Positions 37,201 through 47,319 of a stretch of 64,000 nucleotides of DNA are shown here, one piece after another. The position numbers were made by a program, and so were the translations under genes. The stretch is from WHSO01 sp050485485. Lineage in GTDB: Bacteria > Pseudomonadota > Alphaproteobacteria > SMXQ01. How positions within the stretch are numbered: the stretch's first letter is position 1; each line of letters starts with the position of its first letter. The stretch spans positions 36,906 through 100,905 of the forward strand of contig JBJHBM010000004.1 of NCBI GenBank assembly GCA_050485485.1. Reading direction: 5' to 3'. A model generated the notes under the pieces. It was not told where the DNA came from. It searched no databases and worked only from the letters and a program-made list of their open reading frames with translations.

Positions 37201-37410
37201 GATTTCGTTACTCCCTTATGTTCGTGGCACCCATGCAAGTCTGTCCCACCCGGTCAACGCGGTCAAATCGTGGCCGATCCGGACCCGGACGAGGGGGGTG
37301 GCAGCGCAGGCTATCCCTTACTACAATAAGCCGCCATTTCAGGCAGGAGGGTTCAACCGGCCGAACCTTCGGCGGCCCAGGCCCCGGGGTCCGGCAGAGG
37401 AGACTAGATC

Positions 37411-38427
37411 ATGAAGCAGTTTTATGTGGCCGGCCTGGCCGCCTTGACGGCGGGCGCTCTGGTCGTCGGGCCCGGTGTCGCGTCGGCACAGGACGGATTC
37501 TACAAGGGCCGCACCGTCAATATCGTCGTCGGCTTCTCGCCGGGCGGCGGCTACGACACCTATGCGCGTACGCTGGCGCGCCATCTCGATGCACACGTTC
37601 CTGGCAACCCGCGCGTCATCGTCCAGAACATGCCGGGCGCCGGTAGCCTCACTGCCGTGCGTCATCTCGACGCGGTGGCGCCCAAGGATGGGACCGTCAT
37701 GGTGGCCTTCAACCCGGGCGTCATCACGGAATCCTTCGCGAACCCCGAGAAGGTCAAGCTCAAGCTCTCGGACTTCGCGTGGGTCGGCAGCATCACGCGG
37801 GACTTCCGCGTCTGCTACGCGTGGCACGCGACCGGGATCAAGACCTTCGACGACGTCCTCAAGCGCAAGGAATACGTGATGGGCGCGACGGCGGCCGGCA
37901 CAGGCTCCTACGTCAATGGCGCCATCATGCGCAACGTGTTCGGTGCGAACATCAAACACATCCTAGGGTATCCCGGCTCCGCCGAACAGCGCATCGCGAT
38001 CGAGCGCGGCGAACTCGAGGGGGACTGCGGCTCCATGAGCAGCATCCCGCGGGAATGGGTCGAGAACAACCGCGTCAACGTGTTCGTGCGATTCTCGCCG
38101 GCACGTACGCCGGATATTCCGGAAAATGTGCCGTTCATTGGTGAATACGCCAAGACCGCCGAGCAAAAGGCGCTGCTCAACATTCTGATCGCCCCGGGCG
38201 AGCTCGGACGTCCCTACATCATGTCGAAGCAGGTGCCGACTGATCGCATCAATGCGATGCGCGCAGCGTTTTGGGCAACCGTGAACGACAAGAGCTTCCT
38301 CGCCGACGCGCAGAAGCAGAATCTGCCGGTATTTCCGGTCAACGGAGAGGACGCGGCCAAGATCATCGACGAGATCTATGCGGCTCCGCCGGAGCTTCTC
38401 GCCAAGGCAAGCGCCGCGATCAAGTGA
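37411..38427 (+). CDS. TctC/Bug-type solute-binding protein 2
   Basis: A 338-residue periplasmic receptor. Signal peptide 1-27 (FYVAGLAALTAGALVVGPGVASA). The mature sequence begins DGFYKGRTVNIVVGFSPGGG followed by YDTYARTLARHLDAHVPGNP, then IVQNMPGAGSL and AVAPKDGTVM. It is close in layout to the receptors at 27149 and 38563. There is a Cys in DFRVCYAW and another in LEGDCGSMS. GGAG lies upstream of the ATG. It is a single-gene unit with its own terminator, followed by a third receptor. Confidence 0.9.
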   Translation: MKQFYVAGLAALTAGALVVGPGVASAQDGFYKGRTVNIVVGFSPGGGYDTYARTLARHLDAHVPGNPRVIVQNMPGAGSLTAVRHLDAVAPKDGTVMVAFNPGVITESFANPEKVKLKLSDFAWVGSITRDFRVCYAWHATGIKTFDDVLKRKEYVMGATAAGTGSYVNGAIMRNVFGANIKHILGYPGSAEQRIAIERGELEGDCGSMSSIPREWVENNRVNVFVRFSPARTPDIPENVPFIGEYAKTAEQKALLNILIAPGELGRPYIMSKQVPTDRINAMRAAFWATVNDKSFLADAQKQNLPVFPVNGEDAAKIIDEIYAAPPELLAKASAAIK

Positions 38428-38451
38428 TCGTCGTTTTCGAGACGTGCATGA

Positions 38452-38480
38452 GGGGCGGCCTCCGGGCCGCCCCTTTTGTT
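38452..38480 (+). terminator. Rho-independent terminator after binding protein 2
   Basis: GGGGCGGCC (38452-38460) pairs with GGCCGCCCC (38465-38473), loop TCCG, followed by TTTTGTT. It lies 24 bp after the stop and separates two neighbouring receptor genes. Confidence 0.88.
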
Positions 38481-38562
38481 ATGGACTTTATGGTTGCCGG
38501 GCATCGCCATCGCGCTAACATGATTACGGAAGCGTCAAAACAATGGCTAGGAGGCGAAGAAG

Positions 38563-39609
38563 ATGGCGTCGAGGGAGAACCTGAAAGTCTCGACTTGGGC
38601 CATTTGCATAGGAGCCATGGCGGCGTTCGCGGGGCCGGTGGCCGTCGCGGACGAGGTGGCCAATTTCTATCGTGGCAAGAACATCACGGTCTACGTCGGC
38701 TCCAGTGTTGGCGGCGGTTACGACCAATACGCCAGGTTGCTGATGCGTCATATGGTCAAGCATATTCCCGGTAATCCCAATATGATCGGCAGCAACATGC
38801 AGGGTGGCGGAAGCATTAGGGCCACGAACTTCCTGTTCAACGCGGCGCCGCGGGACGGCCTTCACCTCGCGGCGGTGCAGCGCGGGATCGCTTTCGAGCC
38901 CCTGTTCGGCGCCGAGGGCGCGCAGTATGACGCCACCAAGTTCAACTGGATAGGCAGCAGCAACCAGGAGGTGAGCGTCACCGTCGCGTGGCACGACAAG
39001 GGTTTCAAGACTATCGACGATGCCCGCCAACGCGAGATGGTGATCGGCGCGAGCGGTGCTGCCGGAGCCGACGCCATCTATGCGACGGCTATGAACGAGC
39101 TGCTCGGCACGAAATTCAAGACCGTGACGGGCTATCCGGGCGCGCAGATCAACCTTGCGATCGAGCGCGGCGAGCTCGACGGCCGCACCGGTTGGTCATG
39201 GTCGTCGATCAAGTCGAGTCACCCGTCGTGGATCGCGGAGAAGAAGATCAACCTGTTGGTCCAGCTCGCGCTTGAGAAGCATCCCGAGCTGCCCGATGTG
39301 CCGCTAGTCATGGATATAGCGAGGAGCAACGCCGACCGCCAGGTTCTGGAAGTGCTTTTGTCGAGCCAGATCATGGGGAGACCCTACATCGCGCCGCCGG
39401 GTGTGCCCGCGGGTCGTGTCGAGGCCCTGCGTACGGCGTTCGATGCTACCATGAAAGACGAGGATTTCCTGGCGGACGCGAAAAAGCAGAAGATGGAAAT
39501 TGACCCGGTCTCCGGTGCCGCCATCGAAAAGATCATCGCGCGTGTTTACGGGGCTCCCAAGGACGTGATCGATCGCGCCAACGCCATCCTCGGCACCCGG
39601 CGCAACTAG
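38563..39609 (+). CDS. TctC/Bug-type solute-binding protein 3
   Basis: A 348-residue periplasmic receptor. The signal peptide spans about 1-29 (WAICIGAMAAFAGPVAVA). The mature part begins VANFYRGKNITVYVGSSVGG and has GYDQYARLLMRHMVKHIPGNP split across the ligand loop, SNMQGGGSI, and NAAPRDGLHL. The usual Pro of the binding loop (P-G-G-G) is Val here and N-M-P-G-A-G is N-M-Q-G-G-G, so its ligand may differ from its neighbour's. GGAGGCGAAG precedes the ATG. It is monocistronic and ends at a hairpin before the convergent small membrane protein. Confidence 0.9.
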   Translation: MASRENLKVSTWAICIGAMAAFAGPVAVADEVANFYRGKNITVYVGSSVGGGYDQYARLLMRHMVKHIPGNPNMIGSNMQGGGSIRATNFLFNAAPRDGLHLAAVQRGIAFEPLFGAEGAQYDATKFNWIGSSNQEVSVTVAWHDKGFKTIDDARQREMVIGASGAAGADAIYATAMNELLGTKFKTVTGYPGAQINLAIERGELDGRTGWSWSSIKSSHPSWIAEKKINLLVQLALEKHPELPDVPLVMDIARSNADRQVLEVLLSSQIMGRPYIAPPGVPAGRVEALRTAFDATMKDEDFLADAKKQKMEIDPVSGAAIEKIIARVYGAPKDVIDRANAILGTRRN

Positions 39610-39630
39610 AGCGGTGAGCCGAGCATGGAG

Positions 39631-39664
39631 AAGGGGCGACCTTCGGGCCGCCCCTTCGCTTTAT
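39631..39664. terminator. Hairpin terminator between convergent genes
   Basis: AAGGGGCG (39631-39638) pairs with CGCCCCTT (39649-39656) around an ACC/GGG-containing loop. CGCTTT follows on the plus strand. It lies between the receptor gene stop at 39609 and the membrane protein stop at 39670, and may serve both strands. Confidence 0.7.
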
Positions 39665-39669
39665 CCGTC

Positions 39670-39960
39670 TCAGCTGCTGCGCGCGCCGAACATACGTGCC
39701 ATGTCGACAGCGACGATCACCGCACCCACGGCGCCGAGAACCGCAGGGACGTAATAGATGCTGTGGTAGTTGAGCCCGGCAAACCAGTGTCCCAGGACCG
39801 GGCTGCCGAGCCAGGCGCCGAACCACGCCACCACGCATTTGGACAGGAACGACCAGATGTCGTCCTTCACGTAATACTTGCAGCCGTAATGTAGGATCGC
39901 CGCGACCACGACGGCGATTGCCGCAAGAATGAGAAAGCTGATGGAATTCTGGCCAATCAT
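39670..39960 (-). CDS. Small three-helix membrane protein
   Basis: A 96-residue protein with three hydrophobic segments: ISFLILAAIAVVVAAILHY, FLSKCVVAWFGAWLGSPVLG and YYVPAVLGAVGAVIVAVDMA. The second and third resemble, weakly, the GlsB/YeaQ/YmgE stress-membrane family (G-A-W-L-G-S-x-x-L-G). I do not assign a function. The ATG at 39960 has GAGGAGGGG at ideal spacing; the longer open frame upstream overlaps phoH. It lies 92 bp downstream of phoH on the same strand. Confidence 0.75.
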   Translation of the reverse strand: MIGQNSISFLILAAIAVVVAAILHYGCKYYVKDDIWSFLSKCVVAWFGAWLGSPVLGHWFAGLNYHSIYYVPAVLGAVGAVIVAVDMARMFGARSS

Positions 39961-40052
39961 GTACCCCTCCTCGTTCATTCTTCCCCGGGGACAGACTGAA
40001 CATGCCGAAACCGCATGCTGGCACGGATCGGACGACGGGAAAAGAGCGTGTG

Positions 40053-40796
40053 CTACAGCACCGCCAGCATCGACGACACCAACGGGTGGCGCACCACGTC
40101 CGAATCGGTGAGGCGGATCACGGTAACGCGTCCGACCGCATCGAGCCTGTCGGCAACGTCGCGTAGTCCAGAAAGGCCCGGCAGCAGGTCGGTCTGGTCC
40201 GGGTCGCCCGCGATCACCATGGTCGATTGCCATCCGAGCCGCGTCAGCAACATTTTGAGCTGGCCGAAGGTGCAGTTCTGGGCTTCGTCGATGACAATGA
40301 AGGCATTGTTGAGAGTGCGCCCGCGCATGTAGGCGACTGGTGCGATCTCGATCGCGCCGTCCGCCATCAGCTGCTTGAGGCGCTTGCCGCCGAGGCGCTC
40401 GCCGAGGGCGTCGTAGAACGGCTTGAGGTAGGGCGCGAGCTTGGCCTGCAGGTCGCCTGGCAGGAAGCCGAGCGTCTCGCCAGCTTCGACCGCAGGGCGG
40501 GACAGTACGATCCGTTCCACCCGTCCGGCGTCGAACGCTTCGACCGCTTTGGCGATGGCGAGAAAGGTTTTGCCGGTCCCGGCGGGCCCCAGGGCCAGGA
40601 CCACGCTATCGCGGTCCAGCGCCTCGAGCAGCACCGCTTGGTTGGCGCTCTTGGGCTTTACCTTCCGCACGTAGCGCGGCTGTCCGACCCCGAGAAAGGC
40701 GGGCGGAAAGCCCGGTCCCTGATCCTCGTGTGCCGGTAGCAGCGGATGAATGCGCGCGTCGTTGCGCCACGTCTTGCGTGCGGAACGTTTACCCAA
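40053..40796 (-). CDS. PhoH-family ATPase (short form)
   Basis: A 247-residue PhoH-like ATPase related to superfamily-1 helicases. Walker A is GPAGTGKT at 70-77, LSRPAVEAGETLGFLPGDLQ follows, Walker B is FIVIDEAQN, and GDPDQTDLLPGLSGL with sensor Arg residues ends the core. It lacks the N-terminal KH-like domain of PhoH/YbeZ and the PIN domain of PhoH2. The first 45 residues are basic. The family is linked to RNA metabolism and stress, with no defined substrate. A stem-loop terminator lies 58 bp upstream of its start. Confidence 0.92.
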   Translation of the reverse strand: MGKRSARKTWRNDARIHPLLPAHEDQGPGFPPAFLGVGQPRYVRKVKPKSANQAVLLEALDRDSVVLALGPAGTGKTFLAIAKAVEAFDAGRVERIVLSRPAVEAGETLGFLPGDLQAKLAPYLKPFYDALGERLGGKRLKQLMADGAIEIAPVAYMRGRTLNNAFIVIDEAQNCTFGQLKMLLTRLGWQSTMVIAGDPDQTDLLPGLSGLRDVADRLDAVGRVTVIRLTDSDVVRHPLVSSMLAVL

Positions 40797-40853
40797 GGCG
40801 ACCTCCTGGTGGTGGCGGTAACAAATGGCGTGCGAGCGGTACGGCGCCGGAAA

Positions 40854-40887
40854 CGAAAAAGGCTCCCGGCGTGAAACCGGGAACCTT
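40854..40887 (-). terminator. Rho-independent terminator (minus strand) between the GNAT-HDAC gene and phoH
   Basis: On the minus strand AAGGTTCCCGG pairs with CCGGGAGCCTT (one mismatch) around TTTCACG, followed by TTTTTCG. It lies about 184 bp after the GNAT-HDAC stop and 58 bp before the phoH start. It either ends the fusion gene's transcript or attenuates phoH. Confidence 0.75.
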
Positions 40888-41070
40888 GTGATGTCGTGGC
40901 GGAAGGGGAGCAGCCAATGTGGCGGCTGGGGGATAATATCGGCGGCTCGTCGGCATCGGCAAAGGCAACAACCCTGATAACGCTGACCGGTAAAAAATCA
41001 TATACCGCTCCTCGTGAAAATCCAGTGATAAGTAATAGGGATTCCGAGATTTTTCCCTTGCGGCCGGAAA

Positions 41071-42786
41071 TTAGCCTCCCGCGAGCCCCCGAAAAAATTC
41101 GGCTGCTCCGGTGCGCAGGTTACGAAGCGCATAGCCTCCTTCCTGAACCGCCAGTATCGGCCAGCCGGTCTCGCGCAGCATAGCGCCGATACGACGCATG
41201 CCGCGCTCGGTTACGTCGAAAGTACCGGTAGGATCGCCCGCCATGATGTCGAAACCGAGCGAGACCACCAAGTATTTCGGCCGAAAGCGCACAAACAGGC
41301 GTAGCGCGCGCTCAAGCGTCTCGATGTATTCGTGGTTGTCGGCACCTGGATAGAGGGGAAAATTGCGATTATAACCGTCGCCCGCGCCGTCGCCGCGCTC
41401 GTCGACGTAGCCTGCGAAGTAGGGATAGGCGGCACGTGGATGGCCGTGGATCGAGACGAAGAACACGTCATCGCGCTTCCAGAATATGTCCTGCGTGCCA
41501 TTGCCGTGATGATGATCGATGTCGAGCAGCGCGACCTTGCCCTCATGCGACAGGTAGTGCGCCGCGACGGCAGCGTTATTAAAATAACAAAATCCGCCAA
41601 ACGCGCGTCTCTCGGCATGATGACCGGGTGGACGGCACAACACATAGACGGGCGTGGTCCCCTTGCGCAGTAATTCCGCGCCAGTAAGTGCGGCATTGGC
41701 GGCGGCACGCGCGGCGGCGAAGGCGTTGCGCGTCACTGGCGTAAATGTATCCATGCAGTAATAGCCCGCCTGCATTTCCCAAGTCTTAGGCATGCGGTCA
41801 GGCCGGCGGATCGGGAATACGTTGGGATAGACCAACCGGCCCGGGCGCAGCTCCGTTTCTGCAAGACGCAGAAAACGGACAAGGTCGGGATCATGAACGG
41901 CAGTTACATGACGAAGCCCGAACGTCCTTACTGGATGGCTCTCTATGGCGAAGCCGCGGAGGCCGCGCAGGATCGCGGATACACGCGCCGGCTTCTCGAC
42001 ATAGCCCTTTTCCCGCAGGTGGTGGATCTGATGGGCATCGCCGGTGGAGACAAGATGCAGCACTGGGCGGAATTCGGGCGTCACCGGGCGTGGCAGAACG
42101 TAGCGCGGAGCGCGCAGACGCACGGGATCGTCCTTGACCGAATCGACAATGCGTCGAACTTCAGGATCGTCCGGCGCCATGCCGCCCTTGACTGCGAGCA
42201 GATGTGGCAGGAACGCGCGCAAGCGCGCACGCGCGAGCGGCCGCCCGGTTTCGAGATCATCGTATACGAGGAAGGTAAGGTATCCTTGATTGGCGGGCGT
42301 CGTGACCGCGTCGTAGAGCGTGCCGATGATCGGCCTGGCGCCGGCGCGCTCGTAAAACGCCATGCGGCGCCGGTTCACGGTGAGCCGTTTCGGTTCCTTG
42401 AGCATGGATTCTTCGTCGGGCGGCACGTCCATCAGCAGTCCAGCGTAGCGGCGCTTGGCGTAATGTTCGACAATGGCCTCGTAGAGCGCAGTGCCATAAC
42501 CGCGGCGCGAGCGCTTGGGATCGCTTACGACATAGTCGAGGTAGGCGAGCTTCAGATCGGGGAAGGCGAAGGAAAGTGCGAAGCCTAGAATCCGGTTCTT
42601 TAAGCCCTCGGCTACTAGAAGCACGACCTCGAAGTCGCGTTCGCCCTCGAACTGGAGCAGGCGGGCGATAGTGGCCGCGTATTCGGGGTAGTAGGCGAAG
42701 GCGGCCTGGTAGATGCGCGCGACTTGCGCCACTACCGATTGGTTCTGCGGCGAAGACGCGTCGAACACTTGGCGGATTCGGAACAT
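41071..42786 (-). CDS. GNAT acetyltransferase-HDAC (class II deacetylase/acetylpolyamine amidohydrolase) fusion
   Basis: A 571-residue two-enzyme protein. Residues 1-195 are a GNAT acetyltransferase: LRLLQFEGE, LAYLDYVVSDPKRSRRGYGT with the acetyl-CoA loop R-R-G-Y-G at about 94-98, and FYERAGARPI. Residues 235-571 are an arginase-fold zinc deacetylase: CRPPGHHAERR (general-base His389/His390), LLDIDHHHGNGTQD (Zn ligands Asp424 and His426), SLGFDIMAGDPTG (Asp513) and EGGYAL (Tyr552). All catalytic residues are intact. A GTG 15 bp upstream is an alternative start. The protein is cytosolic and could add and remove acetyl groups on lysines or polyamines; the substrate is unknown. Downstream is phoH. 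Confidence 0.92.
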   Translation of the reverse strand: MFRIRQVFDASSPQNQSVVAQVARIYQAAFAYYPEYAATIARLLQFEGERDFEVVLLVAEGLKNRILGFALSFAFPDLKLAYLDYVVSDPKRSRRGYGTALYEAIVEHYAKRRYAGLLMDVPPDEESMLKEPKRLTVNRRRMAFYERAGARPIIGTLYDAVTTPANQGYLTFLVYDDLETGRPLARARLRAFLPHLLAVKGGMAPDDPEVRRIVDSVKDDPVRLRAPRYVLPRPVTPEFRPVLHLVSTGDAHQIHHLREKGYVEKPARVSAILRGLRGFAIESHPVRTFGLRHVTAVHDPDLVRFLRLAETELRPGRLVYPNVFPIRRPDRMPKTWEMQAGYYCMDTFTPVTRNAFAAARAAANAALTGAELLRKGTTPVYVLCRPPGHHAERRAFGGFCYFNNAAVAAHYLSHEGKVALLDIDHHHGNGTQDIFWKRDDVFFVSIHGHPRAAYPYFAGYVDERGDGAGDGYNRNFPLYPGADNHEYIETLERALRLFVRFRPKYLVVSLGFDIMAGDPTGTFDVTERGMRRIGAMLRETGWPILAVQEGGYALRNLRTGAAEFFRGLAGG

Positions 42787-42826
42787 GGCGGAATTATACA
42801 CCCGCCCTGGCCATGGCGTGCTGCGG

Positions 42827-43483
42827 CTATTCGATGCCTATGTCGTGCCGGCGGGCCAGCAAGGCAGCTTCGGTGCGGTTGCCCACTCCCAGCAGCTTGA
42901 GGATGGTGGAGACATGGATCTGCACGGTCCGTGGGGAGATGTTGAGCGTGGCACCGATCTCCGCGTTGCGTTTGCCGGTAGCGATCAGGGCAAGCACGTC
43001 GCGCTGGCGCTGAGTCAGTACGGCAAGTGGGCTATCGGGACCTGCACTATCAACGGAGCTTTGGATGTCTGTCACTCCGAGGCCGGCAGGCAAATCGAGA
43101 AAGTTGGCGGGCAAGGCGATCTCGCCCGTCAGAACGCGCTCGATGGTGCGGCGAATCTCGTCGGCCGACGCGGATTTCGGGATAAATCCTTGCGCGCCGC
43201 ACTCGATTGCTTGAAGCGCCATACGCCGCGACGCATAGGCCGTGATCACGATGACGGGGACGTGCGGTGCCGTGAGGCGCAGGGATTTCAGGGCGACGAG
43301 CGGGTCGCCGTGCGATATTGTGGGATCGATCAGGCAGGCGTCGAAAGAACGGGCGGCAAGCAATGCTGTCGCTTCGTCTAAAGTTGTAGCCTCGGTTATC
43401 GCACCTTCGGGGTCCATGGTGGACAGAAGATGGGACAGGCCGGCCCTCGATATCCAATGGTCGTCGGCAATCAAGACTTTCAT
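42827..43483 (-). CDS. NarL/FixJ-type response regulator (REC + LuxR HTH)
   Basis: A 218-residue response regulator. Receiver: MKVLIADDHWISRAGL, phospho-Asp53 in CLIDPTI, Thr81 in VIVITAYAS and Lys103 in FIPKSAS. Output: a LuxR-type HTH from about residue 155 (LTQRQRDVLALIATGKRNAE, IGATLNISPRTVQIHVSTIL). The ATG at 43483 gives the canonical receiver N-terminus; the upstream extension to 43546 is not family-like. No kinase adjoins it; the hybrid kinase at 28296 is a distant candidate. Two inverted repeats lie upstream and may be autoregulatory sites. It ends 25 bp before the start region of the GNAT-HDAC gene on the same strand. Confidence 0.93.
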   Translation of the reverse strand: MKVLIADDHWISRAGLSHLLSTMDPEGAITEATTLDEATALLAARSFDACLIDPTISHGDPLVALKSLRLTAPHVPVIVITAYASRRMALQAIECGAQGFIPKSASADEIRRTIERVLTGEIALPANFLDLPAGLGVTDIQSSVDSAGPDSPLAVLTQRQRDVLALIATGKRNAEIGATLNISPRTVQIHVSTILKLLGVGNRTEAALLARRHDIGIE

Positions 43484-43523
43484 CGGTGCCGAAGGCCCCC
43501 CGAAAAACAAAAAGTTGGCAGGT

Positions 43524-43555
43524 GGGAAAATGTCCCGACTATACATGCGTGTATA
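43524..43555. promoter_or_regulatory. Two adjacent inverted repeats upstream of the response-regulator gene
   Basis: GGGA-N5-TCCC at 43524-43536 and TATACA-TGCG-TGTATA at 43540-43555, 41-72 bp before the regulator ATG. NarL-type proteins bind short inverted repeats, so these are candidate operators. Confidence 0.35.
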
Positions 43556-44053
43556 TCACTCACCACCGTGCTCCTGTCCAGTCATTCAACTTAGTAGAAA
43601 AAGCATAATGTTTAAAACTTATATGAAAAATATTACTTGTATTGATGTGCCTTGTAAGTAAATCCCCATCAATGTCAGCGCTATCACGTCACGGATGATC
43701 CCAGCGTAATCCACAGGACATACATCCACGGCGTAAGCGGCACGACGAGGCATGCCCTTGGCTCACCCCCGGTGAGGGACGCCTCGCCGGGAAAGCCTTC
43801 CGCCCGGTTAGTTATATTCCTTTGGTTGGATAAGTTGTCTAGAAAATACCGCACAAGGGTGCCGTAAATTCGTCAGATGCACCTCTAAAACCACCCCCAC
43901 CACCTCTCGATTGCACCGGGCCGTTCCCCCGCCCGGCGGATCGTGGACGGGGAGGGCAACGAGCAAACGGCCGTCCCTGCGCTTGACCCGACCGGGGTTT
44001 CCGCTACCTTGCGCGCCGTTCGCAATGGCGGGCGACGGAACGAAGGGAAGGAT
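43556..44053. other. Intergenic region with AT-rich island, no gene seen
   Basis: Nearly 500 bp between the response regulator and ettA. Bases 43589-43665 are strikingly AT-rich for this genome and include a spaced inverted repeat TTACTT (43633-43638) / AAGTAA (43656-43661). The rest is GC-rich with CTCACC/GGTGAG as a small hairpin near 43760. No open frame has family features. It probably holds the ettA promoter, and could hold a small RNA, for which I have no direct evidence. Confidence 0.4.
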
Positions 44054-45739
<1,686 letters not shown>

Positions 45740-45810
45740 CGCAAGGTCCCGCGAGGACGCATAGCCGGCGTGGGCCGCGCCTGCCACGGTCCGGAGATGG
45801 GCAGGGAAGA

Positions 45811-46455
45811 TTACTGGGACGGGGTTTGACGTTCGAACCGCTGGGTCGCGTCGCGCAGCGCGCCGAGCAGACCTTCGACCTTGCCGCCTCGCTGGTTGAT
45901 GACCGAGGCGAACTGCTGGCGGTGGGTGAGCGGCATGCTCACGCCCTCGATGCGTAGATCGACGGCCTTATAGGCGTTGTTGGCGGGGCGCAGGCGCAAC
46001 TCTACGTTGATCGGTGGGCCGTCCGACTGGCGTACCACCCCTTGCACCACGCTGTCGCCGTCGCCCTGCTTCTGGGCACGGGTGAACTCGACTTTCTCGC
46101 CGTTATAGCGACGGAACAGGCCGGCGTAGTTATGCGCAACATAGATCTCGTAGAGGCGCATCATCTCCTGGAACTGTTCCGGCGTGGTCTGGCGCGCATA
46201 AGGGCCGAGCACGAAGCGAGTGACGGCGTCCACGTCGAATGCGTCGGCCAGGAGCTGGCGCATCCGTGTAACGCGCTCCGAATCGGAGAGCTTGGGATCG
46301 GTGAGGTCGGTGATGGCGCTCTGGCCGAGCTTCTGGGCGAAGGATACCGCGTCCTGCTGAGCCGAGGCGGAGGCTCCCGGTATGGAGACGGCGAGCAGCA
46401 ACAGAACGATCGCCGTAGCGCGTACCAGAGCGGTCGGGATGAAGGACGGGAACAT
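45811..46455 (-). CDS. mlaC: MlaC-family phospholipid-transport periplasmic protein
   Basis: A 214-residue exported protein of the MlaC/Ttg2D family, which ferries phospholipids between the outer-membrane MlaA complex and the inner-membrane MlaFEDB importer. The signal peptide is about 1-33 (ALVRATAIVLLLLAVSIPGASA). The mature part has FDVDAVTRFVLGPYARQTTP, YEIYVAHNYAGLF, and a C-terminal VDLRIEGVSMPLTHRQQFAS with the family's (I/V)-x-G-V-S-(M/L) pattern. It starts 15 bp after the mlaA stop, so the two are cotranscribed. mlaF, mlaE and mlaD are not in the window. Confidence 0.93.
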   Translation of the reverse strand: MFPSFIPTALVRATAIVLLLLAVSIPGASASAQQDAVSFAQKLGQSAITDLTDPKLSDSERVTRMRQLLADAFDVDAVTRFVLGPYARQTTPEQFQEMMRLYEIYVAHNYAGLFRRYNGEKVEFTRAQKQGDGDSVVQGVVRQSDGPPINVELRLRPANNAYKAVDLRIEGVSMPLTHRQQFASVINQRGGKVEGLLGALRDATQRFERQTPSQ

Positions 46456-46470
46456 GGCTTCCCCCTGTTA

Positions 46471-47319
46471 CTAGAATGCTTGGGAAGTCTTGGACTCGGT
46501 GGCAGGCGTCTCGTCGGGAGCACCCGAAATGCCGGGCGCGATAGTGCCGGAGGAGGGCCGACTGTTGCGAATCTCCTCGGCGCGCCGTTGCCGGTAGAGC
46601 GAGCGGATGGCCGCGTAATGATCGAGCGAAGTGCGCTCGATCTCGTCCATAGTTTCGAGGTTGCGTGAACGGAAGTCAACGCCCGTCACGAGCGAGCGGG
46701 CGATAATCCAACCTTCCATGTCATCGTTGCGCAGCCAGATGTTGACCGGGTCCACATACCATTCGACGAGGAGGCCGGCCGCGTCGCGCGGATTGGAGGG
46801 ACCGAAGATCGGCAGCACCAGATAGAAGCCCTCGCCCACGCCCCAGGTGGCGAAGGTCTGACCGAAGTCCTCGCTGTGGCGGGGAATACCCATCCCGCCG
46901 GCGGCGTCCCATACGCCGAGCAGGCCGACCGTGGTGTTGATGAGGAAGCGGCCCGCCGTATTGCCGGCACGCTCCATCTCGCCCTGCAGCAGGTCGTTCG
47001 CGAGCACCACCGGCGAGCGCAGGTTGGCGAGGAAATTGTTGACGCCGCGCTGGGCCGGCCGCGGTAGCACCTCGCGGTAGACAACGGCTGCGGGACGCAG
47101 GAACATTCCGTCCACGACCTTGTTGAAGTCGAAGATCGCGCGGTTGAGCGGCTCGAGGGGATCGTTCTCCGCCTCGAACTCTGCACGCGCCACGGGATCG
47201 GACGGCGGCGTGGCGCAGGCCGTCAGCCCGAGCACGGCGACGGTGGCCAGGGCTACGCCGGCGGCACGTCTCCTCAATGCGGGAAAAACAGCACGCGACT
47301 TGGTACCGATGCGCCTCAT
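46471..47319 (-). CDS. mlaA: MlaA/VacJ lipoprotein
   Basis: Outer-membrane component of the Mla lipid-asymmetry system, which removes mislocalised phospholipids. 282 residues. Lipoprotein signal with lipobox LTAC and lipidation site Cys35. The core has DPLEPLNRAIFDFNKVVDG, a PAQRGVNNFLANLRSPVVLA helix and INTTVGLLGVWD, then GEGFYLVLPIFGPSNPRDA, all typical. The C-terminal 40 residues are Ser/Pro/Thr-rich. The ATG at 47319 gives a proper signal sequence; the longer frame is not used. It precedes mlaC by 15 bp. Confidence 0.95.
   Translation of the reverse strand: MRRIGTKSRAVFPALRRRAAGVALATVAVLGLTACATPPSDPVARAEFEAENDPLEPLNRAIFDFNKVVDGMFLRPAAVVYREVLPRPAQRGVNNFLANLRSPVVLANDLLQGEMERAGNTAGRFLINTTVGLLGVWDAAGGMGIPRHSEDFGQTFATWGVGEGFYLVLPIFGPSNPRDAAGLLVEWYVDPVNIWLRNDDMEGWIIARSLVTGVDFRSRNLETMDEIERTSLDHYAAIRSLYRQRRAEEIRNSRPSSGTIAPGISGAPDETPATESKTSQAF

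Noticed and set aside
25811..40000. Integrative element inserted at the tRNA
   Set aside because: No integrase, transposase or repeated tRNA end was seen.
39961..40233. 91-codon N-terminal extension of the small membrane protein
   Set aside because: It overlaps phoH and lacks family features; an ideal ribosome site precedes the ATG at 39960.
40789..41001. Small frame of 70 codons between phoH and the GNAT-HDAC gene
   Set aside because: It overlaps the terminator hairpin, is Pro-rich and has no ribosome site.
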